From NCBI GenBank assembly GCA_030645915.1, contig JAUSNO010000024.1, positions 178,929 through 242,928 on the forward strand: 64,000 nt of DNA, in the 5' to 3' direction. Position numbers and translations under genes: made by a program. The DNA comes from Undibacterium sp. (GTDB lineage: Bacteria > Pseudomonadota > Gammaproteobacteria > Burkholderiales > Burkholderiaceae_D). Shown piece after piece: positions 33,890-42,163 of the stretch; the stretch's first letter is position 1; every line of letters begins with the position of its first letter. The notes under the pieces were generated by a model. It saw only the letters and a list, made by a program, of their open reading frames with translations. It did not search any database and was not told where the DNA came from.

Positions 33890-35317
33890 ATGAGCAACAA
33901 CATCAATTCACGCAGAAATTTTTTGGGCGGCCTCGGTGCCATCACGGCCGCCGCCAGCGCCGCAGCGGTCAGCAAGGTAGCCATGGCCGCCCTGCCGGAG
34001 CCGGTGATACAGACCAGGCCCGATACCATGCCGCCGCTGGTACCGAATACCGGCCGGCCCTACAACCCGGTGGTCACCTTGAACGGCTGGACGCTGCCGT
34101 GGCGCATGAACAAGGGCGTCAAAGAATTCCATCTGGTGGCGGAACCGGTGGTGCGCGAGATGGCGCCCGGCTTTACGGCGCACCTGTGGGGCTATAACGG
34201 CCAGTCACCGGGGCCCACCATTGAAGTCGTCGAAGGCGACCGGGTGCGCATCTTCGTCACCAACAAGCTGCCCGAGCACACCAGCGTGCACTGGCATGGC
34301 CAGCGCCTGCCCAACGGCATGGATGGCGTCAGCGGCCTGACGCAAGTGGCGATACAGCCAGGCAAGACCTTCGTCTATGAATTTGTCGCACGCAGACCCG
34401 GCACCTTCATGTACCACCCGCACGCCGACGAGATGACGCAGATGGCAATGGGCATGATGGGGACCTGGATCACCCACCCCAAAGGCGCGCATCCGCTGAT
34501 CGCCGAAGTTGACCGCGACTTTGTGTTTTTGCTCAACGCCTACGACATCGACCCCGGTGCCTACACGCCCAAGATCATGACCATGCTCGATTTCAATTTG
34601 TGGAGCTGGAACAGCCGCATCTTCCCCGGCATCGATCCGCTGGTGGTGCGCAAGAACGACAAGGTGCGCATCCGCGTCGGCAACCTGACGATGACCAACC
34701 ATCCGATCCACATCCACGGCCACGAGTTCCAGGTCACCGGTACCGACGGCGGGCCGATACCGCATGCGGCGCGCTGGCCGGAAGTCACTACCGATGTGGC
34801 GGTGGGCCAGATGCGCCAGTTTGAGTTTCTCGCCGATGAAGAGGGCGACTGGGCCTTCCATTGCCATAAGTCGCATCACACCATGAACGCCATGGGACAT
34901 AACGTGCCGACCCTGATCGGCGTCGATCACAGCGGCGTCGCCAAACAAATCACCGAGCTGATACCCGATTACATGGTAATGGGCGAGCGCGGCATGGCCG
35001 ACATGGGCGAGATGGAAATGCCCTTGCCCGACAATACCGCGCCGATGATGACCGGCGAGGGCCCGTTTGGCGGGGTGGCGATGGGCGGCATGTTCAGCGT
35101 ACTCAAGGTGCGCAAGGAGCTAAAGCGCGGCGATTACAAGGACCCGGGCTGGTATCGGCATCCGCAAGGCTCGGTCGCCTACGAATGGACCGGCAAGCTG
35201 GCCGAACCGAACCGGAGCAAGTCGGCGGGCGGCAAGAGCATGCCCTTGCAACAAAAAAATCAGGCCGAAGTGGAAGTACAGGTACGCAAGCCCACTGGCA
35301 AGATGCATCACGAATGA
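33890..35317 (+). CDS. Multicopper oxidase (CopA/CueO-like), Tat-exported
   Basis: Periplasmic oxidase expected to convert Cu(I) to less toxic Cu(II) using oxygen. A Tat signal is present (SRRNFLGGLGAIT, residues 7-19). All four copper-binding segments are intact: HWHG (134-137), HPHADE (176-181), HPIHIHGHEF (271-280) and HCHKSHHTMNAM (324-335), where Cys325, His330 and Met335 make the type 1 site. A Met-rich tail (MGERGMADMGEMEM, MMTGEG, MGGMF) resembles the Cu(I)-sequestering segments of CueO and CopA. The length of 475 is compact for the family. It lies 13 bases after the TolC-family gene and upstream of the cupredoxin and CusF. Confidence 0.94.
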   Translation: MSNNINSRRNFLGGLGAITAAASAAAVSKVAMAALPEPVIQTRPDTMPPLVPNTGRPYNPVVTLNGWTLPWRMNKGVKEFHLVAEPVVREMAPGFTAHLWGYNGQSPGPTIEVVEGDRVRIFVTNKLPEHTSVHWHGQRLPNGMDGVSGLTQVAIQPGKTFVYEFVARRPGTFMYHPHADEMTQMAMGMMGTWITHPKGAHPLIAEVDRDFVFLLNAYDIDPGAYTPKIMTMLDFNLWSWNSRIFPGIDPLVVRKNDKVRIRVGNLTMTNHPIHIHGHEFQVTGTDGGPIPHAARWPEVTTDVAVGQMRQFEFLADEEGDWAFHCHKSHHTMNAMGHNVPTLIGVDHSGVAKQITELIPDYMVMGERGMADMGEMEMPLPDNTAPMMTGEGPFGGVAMGGMFSVLKVRKELKRGDYKDPGWYRHPQGSVAYEWTGKLAEPNRSKSAGGKSMPLQQKNQAEVEVQVRKPTGKMHHE

Positions 35318-35330
35318 TTTTATCCACTTA

Positions 35331-35361
35331 CGGTCCACTTACTATCCACTTATCATCCATT
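35331..35361. repeat. Short degenerate direct repeats before the cupredoxin gene
   Basis: Between the oxidase stop and the cupredoxin ribosome binding site the motif tatccactta recurs in three to four imperfect copies (tatccactta, ggtccactta, tatccactta, tcatccattg). It may be slippage product or a binding site; nothing decides between them. Confidence 0.5.
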
Positions 35362-35379
35362 GAGCGAATAAGGAATCAA

Positions 35380-35898
35380 ATGAAAATGACATTCAAACCG
35401 CTTCTGGCCATCCTCAGCCTGGCAATGAGCGCCGGCGCATCCCTCGCCGCCGGCACCCATGCAGGCGGGCACGGCCACGATGAATCCGCCATCGGCCAGA
35501 CCGGTGTCGCCAGCGCCACCACCCGCACCGTACAGGTGGACATGAGCGACGCCATGCGCTTCACGCCCTCAAGCGTCAGCGCCAAGCAGGGCGAAACCAT
35601 CCGTTTCGTCATCAGGAACTCTGGCGCCATCAAGCATGAATTCGTGCTCGGCACAGAAAAGGAATTGAAGGAACATTATGAGGTGATGAAAAAATTCCCC
35701 GAGATGGAGCACAGCGACCCCAACATGATCACCCTGGCGGGTGGCGAAACCGGCGAGATCATCTGGCAATTCACCAAAGCCGGCAAGATCGATTTTGCCT
35801 GTCTGCAACCGGGACACTATGATGCCGGAATGAAGGGCAAGGTCAACGTAGCCAAAACCAGGGCGGCAGCGGCCAAGCATGAACATACGCATCATTAA
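35380..35898 (+). CDS. Periplasmic cupredoxin (plastocyanin-like, CopI type)
   Basis: Blue-copper-like protein of 172 residues. A signal peptide (LLAILSLAMSAGASLAA) is followed by a His-rich tip (HAGGHGHDE) and a cupredoxin fold whose type 1 ligands are visible: His86 in AIKHEFVL and Cys141, His146 and Met151 in CLQPGHYDAGM. A His-rich C terminus (KHEHTHH) adds further metal-binding capacity. It probably shuttles electrons or binds copper in the periplasm next to the multicopper oxidase. The start at 35380 has AAGGA about five bases upstream, while the longer frame from 35185 runs inside the oxidase gene and is rejected. CusF follows after 22 bases, so the genes form one operon. Confidence 0.9.
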   Translation: MKMTFKPLLAILSLAMSAGASLAAGTHAGGHGHDESAIGQTGVASATTRTVQVDMSDAMRFTPSSVSAKQGETIRFVIRNSGAIKHEFVLGTEKELKEHYEVMKKFPEMEHSDPNMITLAGGETGEIIWQFTKAGKIDFACLQPGHYDAGMKGKVNVAKTRAAAAKHEHTHH

Positions 35899-35920
35899 TC
35901 ATATTCCCGAAGGAAGAACC

Positions 35921-36268
35921 ATGAAAAATCTGACAGCACACCTCATTGCCATCCTCGCGCTCAGCGCCTTGCCTGGCGCCTACGCGAATGACAAGGATCA
36001 TGCCAATGAAGTCAAAGCGAACACGGCGGCATCGCCCTCGGCGAGCGAGCTGGCCGAGGGCGAAGTACGCAAGATAGACAAGAGCGCCGGCAAGATCACC
36101 CTGAAGCACGGCGAGATCAAGAGTCTGGAAATGCCGGGCATGACCATGGTGTTCCGCGTCAAGGACCCCGCCATGCTCGACAAGCTGCAGGCCGGCGACA
36201 AGATCAGGTTCAAGGCAGAAAGAAGCAATGGCGCGCTGTTTGTGACCGAGGTGCAGCTCGTCAAATAA
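35921..36268 (+). CDS. CusF-like periplasmic copper-binding protein, Trp replaced by Met
   Basis: Small periplasmic Cu(I)/Ag(I) chaperone of 115 residues with a signal peptide (LIAILALSALPGAYAND). The CusF beta-barrel is recognised by KSAGKITLKHGEIKSLEMP and GMTMVFRVKD. Compared with E. coli CusF (His36, Trp44, Met47, Met49), the aligned residues here are His63, Met71, Met74 and Met76, with identical spacing. The aromatic capping residue is therefore replaced by a third Met, which could change affinity. The start at 35921 follows GAAGGAAGA. It is the last gene of the copper operon before palindrome copy 3. A second CusF domain with the classic Trp is fused to CusB at 46623. Confidence 0.9.
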   Translation: MKNLTAHLIAILALSALPGAYANDKDHANEVKANTAASPSASELAEGEVRKIDKSAGKITLKHGEIKSLEMPGMTMVFRVKDPAMLDKLQAGDKIRFKAERSNGALFVTEVQLVK

Positions 36269-36304
36269 GATATTTTCACACCATAAACCACCCATGCACC
36301 AGCC

Positions 36305-36406
36305 TGTCACGCACTAGGCGGAGCGCACTAGGCGGAGCGCACTATCCATGCGGCTTTCCAGCCACCCTGGCCTGCAGGCCGCATGGGGACTATGTGTTGG
36401 GCATGC
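36305..36406 (-). repeat. Intergenic palindrome family, copy 3 (reverse), with tandem 14-mers
   Basis: The core 36346-36386 reads ccatgcggctttccagccac through to ctgcaggccgcatgg, the reverse complement of copy 1. It is preceded by two tandem copies of aggcggagcgcact (36316-36329, 36330-36343). Copy 4 carries the same 14-mer in inverse orientation, so the gene between them is flanked by a large inverted repeat. Confidence 0.82.
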
Positions 36407-36485
36407 CATTATTTGTGTTTTTAGGCAGAATGCATCAACACTTGCCAACATTCACTTCAGCAAGCATCTTCAGGAGACACCACAG

Positions 36486-36914
36486 ATGATTAAGATAGCG
36501 AGCTTTTTAGTATGCAGCGCCATTGCCGGCCTGGCAGGCGCCAGTGAACCGCAAGAAACCGTCGCGGCATTCCACGCCGCGCTGTCCAGCGGCGATAAAG
36601 ACAAGGCCATCGCCATGATGGCGCCCGACATCGCCATTTATGAATCCGGTTACGTCGAACGGTCGCGCGATGAATATGCCGGGCATCATTTACCGGAAGA
36701 CATAAAATTCGCTAAATTGGCAACCCGTAAAGTGCTGCAGCACACCCAACGCCAGGACGGCAATCTGGCCATCGTCTGGGAAGAAACCGAAACACTGGCA
36801 AAGCTCAAGGGCAAGAACGTGCGTCTGCTGGGCACAGAGACAACGCTGCTGCAAAAGACCGGCGATCACTGGAGCATCGTGCATGTGCACTGGTCTTCGC
36901 GCAAACCAAAATGA
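36486..36914 (+). CDS. SnoaL/NTF2-like (DUF4440-type) periplasmic protein
   Basis: Protein of 142 residues with a signal peptide (MIKIASFLVCSAIAGLAGAS) and a single NTF2-like cone fold: ETVAAFHAALSSGDKDKAIAM, IAIYESGYVERSRDEYAGHH, IVWEETETLAKLKGK and WSIVHVHWSSRK in the usual order. Such domains bind small ligands or act as scaffolds, and no specific reaction can be assigned. The start at 36486 has AGGAGA about nine bases upstream. It follows the copper operon, but palindrome copies 3 and 4 in opposite orientation isolate it, which suggests a separately acquired or mobile single-gene segment. Confidence 0.85.
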   Translation: MIKIASFLVCSAIAGLAGASEPQETVAAFHAALSSGDKDKAIAMMAPDIAIYESGYVERSRDEYAGHHLPEDIKFAKLATRKVLQHTQRQDGNLAIVWEETETLAKLKGKNVRLLGTETTLLQKTGDHWSIVHVHWSSRKPK

Positions 36915-36942
36915 CCATAAATGAGTATAAATATTGATTAAA

Positions 36943-37070
36943 GGCAGGCCTGGCACGCAGCGCCCATGCGGCCTGCAGGCCAGAGTGGCTGCAAACCCGC
37001 ATGGATAGTGCGCTCCGCCTAGTGCGCTCCGCCTAGTGCGCTCCGCCTAGTGCGTGGGCGGTCTGTTTTG
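36943..37070 (+). repeat. Intergenic palindrome family, copy 4 (forward), with tandem 14-mers
   Basis: The core 36963-37004 (cccatgcggcctgcaggcca to gcaaacccgcatgg) matches copy 1. It is followed by three complete tandem copies of agtgcgctccgcct (37007-37020, 37021-37034, 37035-37048) and a partial fourth. The 14-mer is the reverse complement of that beside copy 3. Confidence 0.85.
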
Positions 37071-37222
37071 AAATTTTGCAGAATGCCGCGCTATCGGTTG
37101 GCAATGTTGATCATTCCATCGTAGAATCCGACGAGAAATGCGAATGAAAAGGCGGCATTCCTCGACATCTGCCGCATTTTGACCATGCAATCACTTTTTA
37201 CGGTTCAACCATAGGCGCAACC

Positions 37223-38608
37223 ATGCTTGACACATTACTTAGCTTCGTTCTTGGGATCTTATCGGGCGTCGGTATTACGCTGTTATTTATCCGTGCGAAG
37301 AACAAGCGCCAGGTGACAACGACACCAGAAACTGCCGAGCCTTCCGCATCGAGTGATGTCGCGCCTGTGGCAGAAGAAGCTCTGCAGGCCGGGCATGCAG
37401 CACTTAAGCCACTCGCGCACAATACCGAATACTTCGAAAACGATGGCAACGGCAGGGCCACGCTGACAGGGTTTGAAGTGCTGGAAGTGGAACAAAACAC
37501 GCAACAACCGGCTCAGCTAGCAGAAACAAGCGTCACGGAAGAAGTCGCCCACATAGAAAATGCACCGCGCAGGGATGCGCATTTGGAAAATGAGTGGATC
37601 GAGGCTGAACGCATTGAAGCGGAACGGCTTGAAGCCGAGCTGATAGAAACAGTCCGTCTGGAAGCGGATATTCTTGCGGCGGAAGAGATTGAAGCGAATC
37701 GCATCGAAATTGACCGCATTGAAACCGAGCGGATTGAAGCTGAACGTATCGAGGCTGAACGTATCGACGCCGAACGTGTTGAAGCTGAGCGTATCGAAGC
37801 CGAACGTATCGAAGCTGAACGTGTCGAGGCTGATCGTGTTGAAGCCGAACGTGTTGAAGCCGAGCAGATTGAAGCTGAACGTGTCGAAGCCGAACGGATA
37901 GAAACAGAACGATTGGAACAGGAATTTGCCACATTACAAGCAGCGGAGCATGCCGCCGAAGAAGCGGCAAAAGAAATTGCCAGACTCGATGTAGAACAGG
38001 CACAGAAGCGCGCCGCTGAAGAAAGTATGCGCCTGGCGACGGAACAGGCCGCGGCGCGAGAGCAACAGCGCCTGCAAGAAGAGCATGAACGCATCAGCGC
38101 CGAAAAAGAAGCCGAACAGGCGGCACAAAGACAGGCGGATCAACTAGCGGCAGAAGCCGCCGCACAATTGGCCGCGAGTGCGGCAACGCCTGCTGCAAGC
38201 GTGCCTGTCAGCACAGCGCAAAAAATTAAAAAAAGCCCTGCTGACATCCTGATCATGGTTGCCGATGACTCTAAAGTGGTGCGTGTCAAAACTAGCCGCG
38301 TACTCACCAAAAACGCCTACCAGGTTACCTTGGCCGAAGACGGCAACGACGCCGCCAGCCAGATTGATTTCATCATGCCGGACCTGCTCATCACCGATGT
38401 GGAGATGCCAGGCATGGACGGCTTCGCCCTGACCAGACATCTGCGCGCCAACCCCATCACCGCGCATTTGCCCATCATCATGATCTCGGGTGCCAGTGAT
38501 GAATTGGTCGACAAAGCCAAACAGGCTGGCATTGATGTGCTGCTCGGCAAACCGTATTCTGACGAAGATTTAATCGGCCATATTCGCCGCCTGGTACAGG
38601 GTGAATAA
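37223..38608 (+). CDS. Membrane-anchored response regulator receiver with pentapeptide-repeat helix
   Basis: Protein of 461 residues with a highly unusual architecture. An N-terminal membrane span (about 3-23, LSFVLGILSGVGITLLF) is followed by a polar region. Residues 126-230 consist of 21 consecutive pentapeptides of the form I/V/L-E-A-E-R, with small variations. A further Ala/Glu/Gln/Arg-rich helix runs to about 315, and a CheY-like receiver domain occupies 341-461. The receiver is complete: acidic pocket VADDSKVV (348-349), phospho-acceptor Asp392 in LLITDVEMPGMDG, Ser/Thr position MISGAS and Lys443 in LGKPYSDED. No output domain follows. Glu-Arg pairs at i+3/i+4 favour a long rigid single helix of roughly 15 nm or more that would hold the receiver away from the membrane. 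No kinase is adjacent; the EamA gene follows after about 20 bases. Confidence 0.88.
   Translation: MLDTLLSFVLGILSGVGITLLFIRAKNKRQVTTTPETAEPSASSDVAPVAEEALQAGHAALKPLAHNTEYFENDGNGRATLTGFEVLEVEQNTQQPAQLAETSVTEEVAHIENAPRRDAHLENEWIEAERIEAERLEAELIETVRLEADILAAEEIEANRIEIDRIETERIEAERIEAERIDAERVEAERIEAERIEAERVEADRVEAERVEAEQIEAERVEAERIETERLEQEFATLQAAEHAAEEAAKEIARLDVEQAQKRAAEESMRLATEQAAAREQQRLQEEHERISAEKEAEQAAQRQADQLAAEAAAQLAASAATPAASVPVSTAQKIKKSPADILIMVADDSKVVRVKTSRVLTKNAYQVTLAEDGNDAASQIDFIMPDLLITDVEMPGMDGFALTRHLRANPITAHLPIIMISGASDELVDKAKQAGIDVLLGKPYSDEDLIGHIRRLVQGE
37598..37912 (+). repeat. 15-bp coding minisatellite (21 units)
   Basis: These are the codons for residues 126-230 of the tethered receiver. 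The unit is approximately gaagctgaacgtatc, with mostly synonymous differences between units. The periodicity is exactly 15 bases without gaps, so unit number could change by slippage while the frame is kept. Confidence 0.92.
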
Positions 38609-38629
38609 GTCGTAGTAATTGCCCACCCC

Positions 38630-39673
38630 ATGAAAAACTACCCCGCTTTACCAGGTGCATTGCTGGCCCTGACGGCAGCGTTCTTGTTTGGCGCAAGCAC
38701 GCCCCTGGTTCAGCGCATGGGCGTTGGCGTCGGCGCCTGGATGACGGCCGCTTTGCTGTACTGCGGTGCGGCGCTTGCGGGATGGCTATTGCGCTCCACA
38801 AGCTCAAAAGAAGCGCCCGTGCAGAAGCGACACTGGCCGCGATTGCTGATGATGTCCTTGTTTGGCGCGGTGCTCGGCCCTGTCGCCCTGGCATGGGGAT
38901 TACAACACACCGGCGGCATGGGAGCATCGCTGATGCTGACGCTGGAAGCGGTATTTACCGTCTTGCTGTCCGTCATTTTGTACCGCGAGGAAATCGGCAG
39001 ACGCGTTGCGCTTGCCATCGCCATCATGACGGCAGGCGGCGTCTTGCTGGTGATCGATCAGGCCGATACCGGCACTTCTCAGGTCATGGGTTTACTGGCG
39101 GTGATGGCAGCCACCCTGGCCTGGGGCATAGACAACAGCCTGTCGCGTGGCCTGGCTGACCTTGATCCGGGCCAGGTCATTCTTGGCAAGGCGGCGCTCG
39201 GCGCTGGCGTCTCATTCATGATCGCCGTGCTGCTTGGGCAAACTTCGCTCACGCTCTACCATGGCATAGGACTGTTGCTGATCGGCGCCATCGGCTATGG
39301 CCTGAGTTTACGCTTCTATCTGCTGGCGCAACGCTCTTTCGGCGCATCGCGCACAGGCTCGATGTTTGCTGCCGCGCCGTTCATCGGTGCAGCGATCGCC
39401 TTCGCGCTGGGCGAACGTCAGTTCACTTTCTGGCTGATCGGTGCGGCGCTGTTAATGACCGCCGGCGTACTCTTGCATCTGGCCGAAGAGCATGAACATC
39501 CGCACGCGCATGAAGCACTGGAACATGAACACGCGCATACCCACGACGACGGCCACCATGATCACGCGCATGCAACCATGCCAGCGGGACAGCATAGCCA
39601 TGCACACCGGCACACATCGACGCAGCATAGCCATCCGCATGCACCTGATCAGCACCACGGGCACAAACATTAA
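38630..39673 (+). CDS. EamA (DMT superfamily) transporter with His-rich C-terminal tail
   Basis: Inner-membrane transporter of 347 residues. Ten membrane spans form two EamA repeats (AFLFGASTPLVQRM in the first, AATLAWGIDNSLSRGLADLD in the second), with the repeat ends EAVFTVLLSVILYREEI and FAALAFALGE-like FIGAAIAFALGERQF. After span ten, about 65 residues (283-347) are extremely rich in His, Glu and Asp, with many H-x-H pairs (HEHPHAHEALEHEHAHTH). Such tails occur in Ni, Co, Zn and Cu transporters and suggest metal sensing or buffering on one side of the membrane. It lies next to the copper cluster, and both strengthen a metal-related role, but the substrate is not proven. It starts 21 bases after the receiver gene. 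Confidence 0.87.
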   Translation: MKNYPALPGALLALTAAFLFGASTPLVQRMGVGVGAWMTAALLYCGAALAGWLLRSTSSKEAPVQKRHWPRLLMMSLFGAVLGPVALAWGLQHTGGMGASLMLTLEAVFTVLLSVILYREEIGRRVALAIAIMTAGGVLLVIDQADTGTSQVMGLLAVMAATLAWGIDNSLSRGLADLDPGQVILGKAALGAGVSFMIAVLLGQTSLTLYHGIGLLLIGAIGYGLSLRFYLLAQRSFGASRTGSMFAAAPFIGAAIAFALGERQFTFWLIGAALLMTAGVLLHLAEEHEHPHAHEALEHEHAHTHDDGHHDHAHATMPAGQHSHAHRHTSTQHSHPHAPDQHHGHKH

Positions 39674-39836
39674 GAATAGGACTTACGCAAAATTGCCACG
39701 TGTGGGCTAGCGCACAGATTGATGGCGCACCAGCATCTATAGTGTGGGAAAGAAAGCGCCCGTTCAGCCCCAAACAACCCCAAAGAGCCGAACCACCGAT
39801 GATGTAATTATTAACCCCAAGGCCCTTTTACCCTTC

Positions 39837-40262
39837 ATGAATCCACCCGCCCATCTGGCAAAATATTTTCTGGTTTACCTGGCTGCAGCGCTGGTATTTT
39901 GTCTGCTCGATTTTGTCTGGCTAGCGTTTCTGGCAAAGGATTTTTACCAGTCGCAGCTGGGCAACCTGACGCTGGCGCAACCCAGGCTGGTTCCGGCGGC
40001 GGCATTTTACATCCTGTATTTATTCGGCCTGCTGGTGTTCGCCATCGTCCCCGCCTTGCGCCAGCGGCATTGGGAAACGGCAACGTTCCTGAGCGCCTTG
40101 CTGGGCTTGATCGCCTATGCCACCTATGACCTGAGCAATCTCGCGACCCTAAAAGGCTGGCCCGTCTCGCTGGCGTTGATCGATATTGCCTGGGGCACGT
40201 TTGCCAGCGCAGTGGCGGGCACAGCTGGCTACTTTGTAGGAATCTTCATCAATGAGCGCTAG
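39837..40262 (+). CDS. DUF2177 family membrane protein
   Basis: Small membrane protein of about 141 residues with four spans: YFLVYLAAALVFCLLDFVWL, AAAFYILYLFGLLVFAIV, ATFLSALLGLIAYATYDLSN and AWGTFASAVAGTAGYFVGIF. The motif TYDLSNLATLKGWP and the overall layout match DUF2177, a family of unknown function found in many proteobacteria. I chose ATG 39837 because it directly precedes the first span; an upstream GTG at 39744 would add 31 polar residues with no ribosome binding site. It stands alone, with the leftward GGDEF gene converging from the right. Confidence 0.82.
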   Translation: MNPPAHLAKYFLVYLAAALVFCLLDFVWLAFLAKDFYQSQLGNLTLAQPRLVPAAAFYILYLFGLLVFAIVPALRQRHWETATFLSALLGLIAYATYDLSNLATLKGWPVSLALIDIAWGTFASAVAGTAGYFVGIFINER

Positions 40263-40441
40263 CCGCAAGTCCCACTTGCTCTCATCCAAAATAGCCAGGT
40301 ATCGTCAACCATCGTCTGAGTGACAGCTTTCTGGAGGCCTGACTGGGCGAAATGGAGCGGAAGCCGCCAGTCAAAAAATATTTTTCATCTTGCTTAACTT
40401 AAATTTTTTTGATTGTGAAATTTTTTGAGTCAAGGTGCCGA

Positions 40442-42163
40442 TTACTCATCGGAATTTGAATAAACGCAAACTCGATTCTTGCCGCTGGCCTTGCCTTGGT
40501 ACATCGCTTTATCAGCGTTTCTGAGCAAGTGGTCGACATCGGTGCCCTCACTGGGGTAACGTGCTATGCCAACGCTTGCGCTCACTACGACATTTATGTC
40601 AGTCGATATAGCGATGGGCTTCATAAGCTCAATCAATGCCCGATCCAACACAGTTTGGTATTCATCGGGGGACTCCAAATGCGTCAATAATAAGACGAAT
40701 TCATCACCGCCAAGTCTGCAGGCGGTGTCATTGGGGCGCACGATACGCAGTAATCTGCGACCAATTTCCTTTAATACGGTGTCACCAGCTGCGTGTCCAT
40801 GAGCGTCGTTCACCGGCTTAAATCCATCAAGATCCAGATAGCAGACGGCCAGAAAACTCTTGTTCCGTGACGCCACAGCCAATGCTTGCGTGAGTCGATC
40901 CGCAAAGAGAAGTCGGTTTGGAAGGCCGGTAAGGCTATCGTGAAAAGCGAGTCGCTCGATTCGTTGCTGATAACTCTTGAGCTCCGAAATATCCGAGAGT
41001 AGCCACATAGAGAGTCCATGCTCCGGTGACAACGACACGCCGCTGATATCTATCCATACTGGCGAGCCATCCTTGCGCCGCATTTCCAGCTGAGTGCGAT
41101 AGTGCCCACCGGCAGCCAAAATGGAATAGGCATCACGCCCCAGGGCTTCGTATTGCGCATCGTCCTTGTACAAAATTCTTGAGGGTTTACCCAGCAATTC
41201 CTGCGGTTCGTAACCAAAGATTCTTCCCAGCGCCTTGTTTTTCCAAATTGCCACGCGATCCCGTAACTTCACGATCCCAACCATGTCGTTGTCCAGCATG
41301 GCATCCTGTTCCCGGTGGAGACGTTCCAACTCTTCTCTTGTTTGATGCAACGCCGTTATGTCATAAATGACTGACCGACTCATCATAAAGTTGCCATCTG
41401 CGTCGAAGACAGCCGTCGCGGTAACACTGACCCTTTTTTTACTTCCGTTGTTTCCAATGATGTCGACCTCGACGGCTTCCGCCCGTCCGGTAGACCGAAA
41501 GTTTTGATATCGCTTGATAAATCCCTCTTTTTGTTCATCTGGCAAAAAGTCGAGCGCCGACTTCTTCCCGATCAGTTCCTCGCGAGTTGAACCGACCCAA
41601 GAAAGTGCAGTAGCATTGATGTGCAGAAACTTGCCATTCGAGTCAAGAGAGTAATAGCCGCAAGGCGCGTTGTTGTATAGGTCTTCCATCTGCGCGGCCG
41701 ATGCCGCCAACTGAGTCTCAAGTGCCTTTCTCTTTTGGTTACTGTAAAAATTAACAACGACCTGTTTCAAGCGGCCATCAGGGAAAAAGTCAGGAAACGC
41801 ACTTATCAATAGCCACACTACTTCGGTATTTACAGCAGTTTGAACACCCATGACCATTTCATCAATCGCCAATTGGGTATCAATCACAACTGAAACCGGG
41901 TACTGAGATGGGGCGAGAGCTTGCCCAAGCGCATCAACAAACCGCCATGTTGGGTCCATCGCTGTCTTTCCCAGCATCTGTTCTTCTGTCAAACCAAGCA
42001 ATTCGAATGCGCGCTTATTGCAGAACACAATACTGCTATCTGGACGGTGAACCACAACGCCGGTATGCAGGTTATGGAGGAGTTCAAAATGCTGACCGGC
42101 TGAGTCCATGGAATTATCTGTCAGTGTGGTGGTTTGAAGCATGCACCCGAATAGCGAATGCAA
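40442..42163 (-). CDS. Diguanylate cyclase with three PAS domains
   Basis: Soluble signalling enzyme of 573 residues predicted to make c-di-GMP. Three PAS-type sensor domains come first (about 20-120, 155-270 with YNNAPCGYYSLDSNGKF, and 285-395 with NDMVGIVKLRDRVAIWKNKALG). A GGDEF domain follows (about 405-565) with HDSLTGLPNRLLFADRL, the active-site loop RLGGDEF and an upstream RPND that fits the RxxD inhibitory site at the usual five-residue distance, so product feedback is likely. There is no EAL domain and no membrane span. The third PAS ends in the typical PAC region (WIDISGVSLSPEHGLSMWLL). It is transcribed alone, and the start among three nearby Met codons is uncertain. Confidence 0.92.
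   Translation of the reverse strand: MHSLFGCMLQTTTLTDNSMDSAGQHFELLHNLHTGVVVHRPDSSIVFCNKRAFELLGLTEEQMLGKTAMDPTWRFVDALGQALAPSQYPVSVVIDTQLAIDEMVMGVQTAVNTEVVWLLISAFPDFFPDGRLKQVVVNFYSNQKRKALETQLAASAAQMEDLYNNAPCGYYSLDSNGKFLHINATALSWVGSTREELIGKKSALDFLPDEQKEGFIKRYQNFRSTGRAEAVEVDIIGNNGSKKRVSVTATAVFDADGNFMMSRSVIYDITALHQTREELERLHREQDAMLDNDMVGIVKLRDRVAIWKNKALGRIFGYEPQELLGKPSRILYKDDAQYEALGRDAYSILAAGGHYRTQLEMRRKDGSPVWIDISGVSLSPEHGLSMWLLSDISELKSYQQRIERLAFHDSLTGLPNRLLFADRLTQALAVASRNKSFLAVCYLDLDGFKPVNDAHGHAAGDTVLKEIGRRLLRIVRPNDTACRLGGDEFVLLLTHLESPDEYQTVLDRALIELMKPIAISTDINVVVSASVGIARYPSEGTDVDHLLRNADKAMYQGKASGKNRVCVYSNSDE

Noticed and set aside
34205..34948. A 247-codon open frame on the minus strand inside the multicopper oxidase gene
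   Set aside because: It lies wholly opposite a strongly supported gene, is rich in His/Asp/Val as expected from antisense reading of GC-rich codons, and has no ribosome binding site or family.
35185..35379. A longer N terminus for the cupredoxin, starting inside the oxidase gene
   Set aside because: The signal peptide and the AAGGA site fit ATG 35380, and the extra residues are an off-frame reading of the oxidase 3-prime end.
37598..37912. Regular short repeats that could suggest a CRISPR array
   Set aside because: Units are contiguous 15-mers with no spacers and encode the I-E-A-E-R helix. No CRISPR arrays or cas genes were seen anywhere.
37513..38094. A Ser/Arg-rich 193-codon minus-strand frame over the pentapeptide repeat
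   Set aside because: Its repetitive RSAS pattern is just the complement of the 15-bp coding repeat of the receiver protein.
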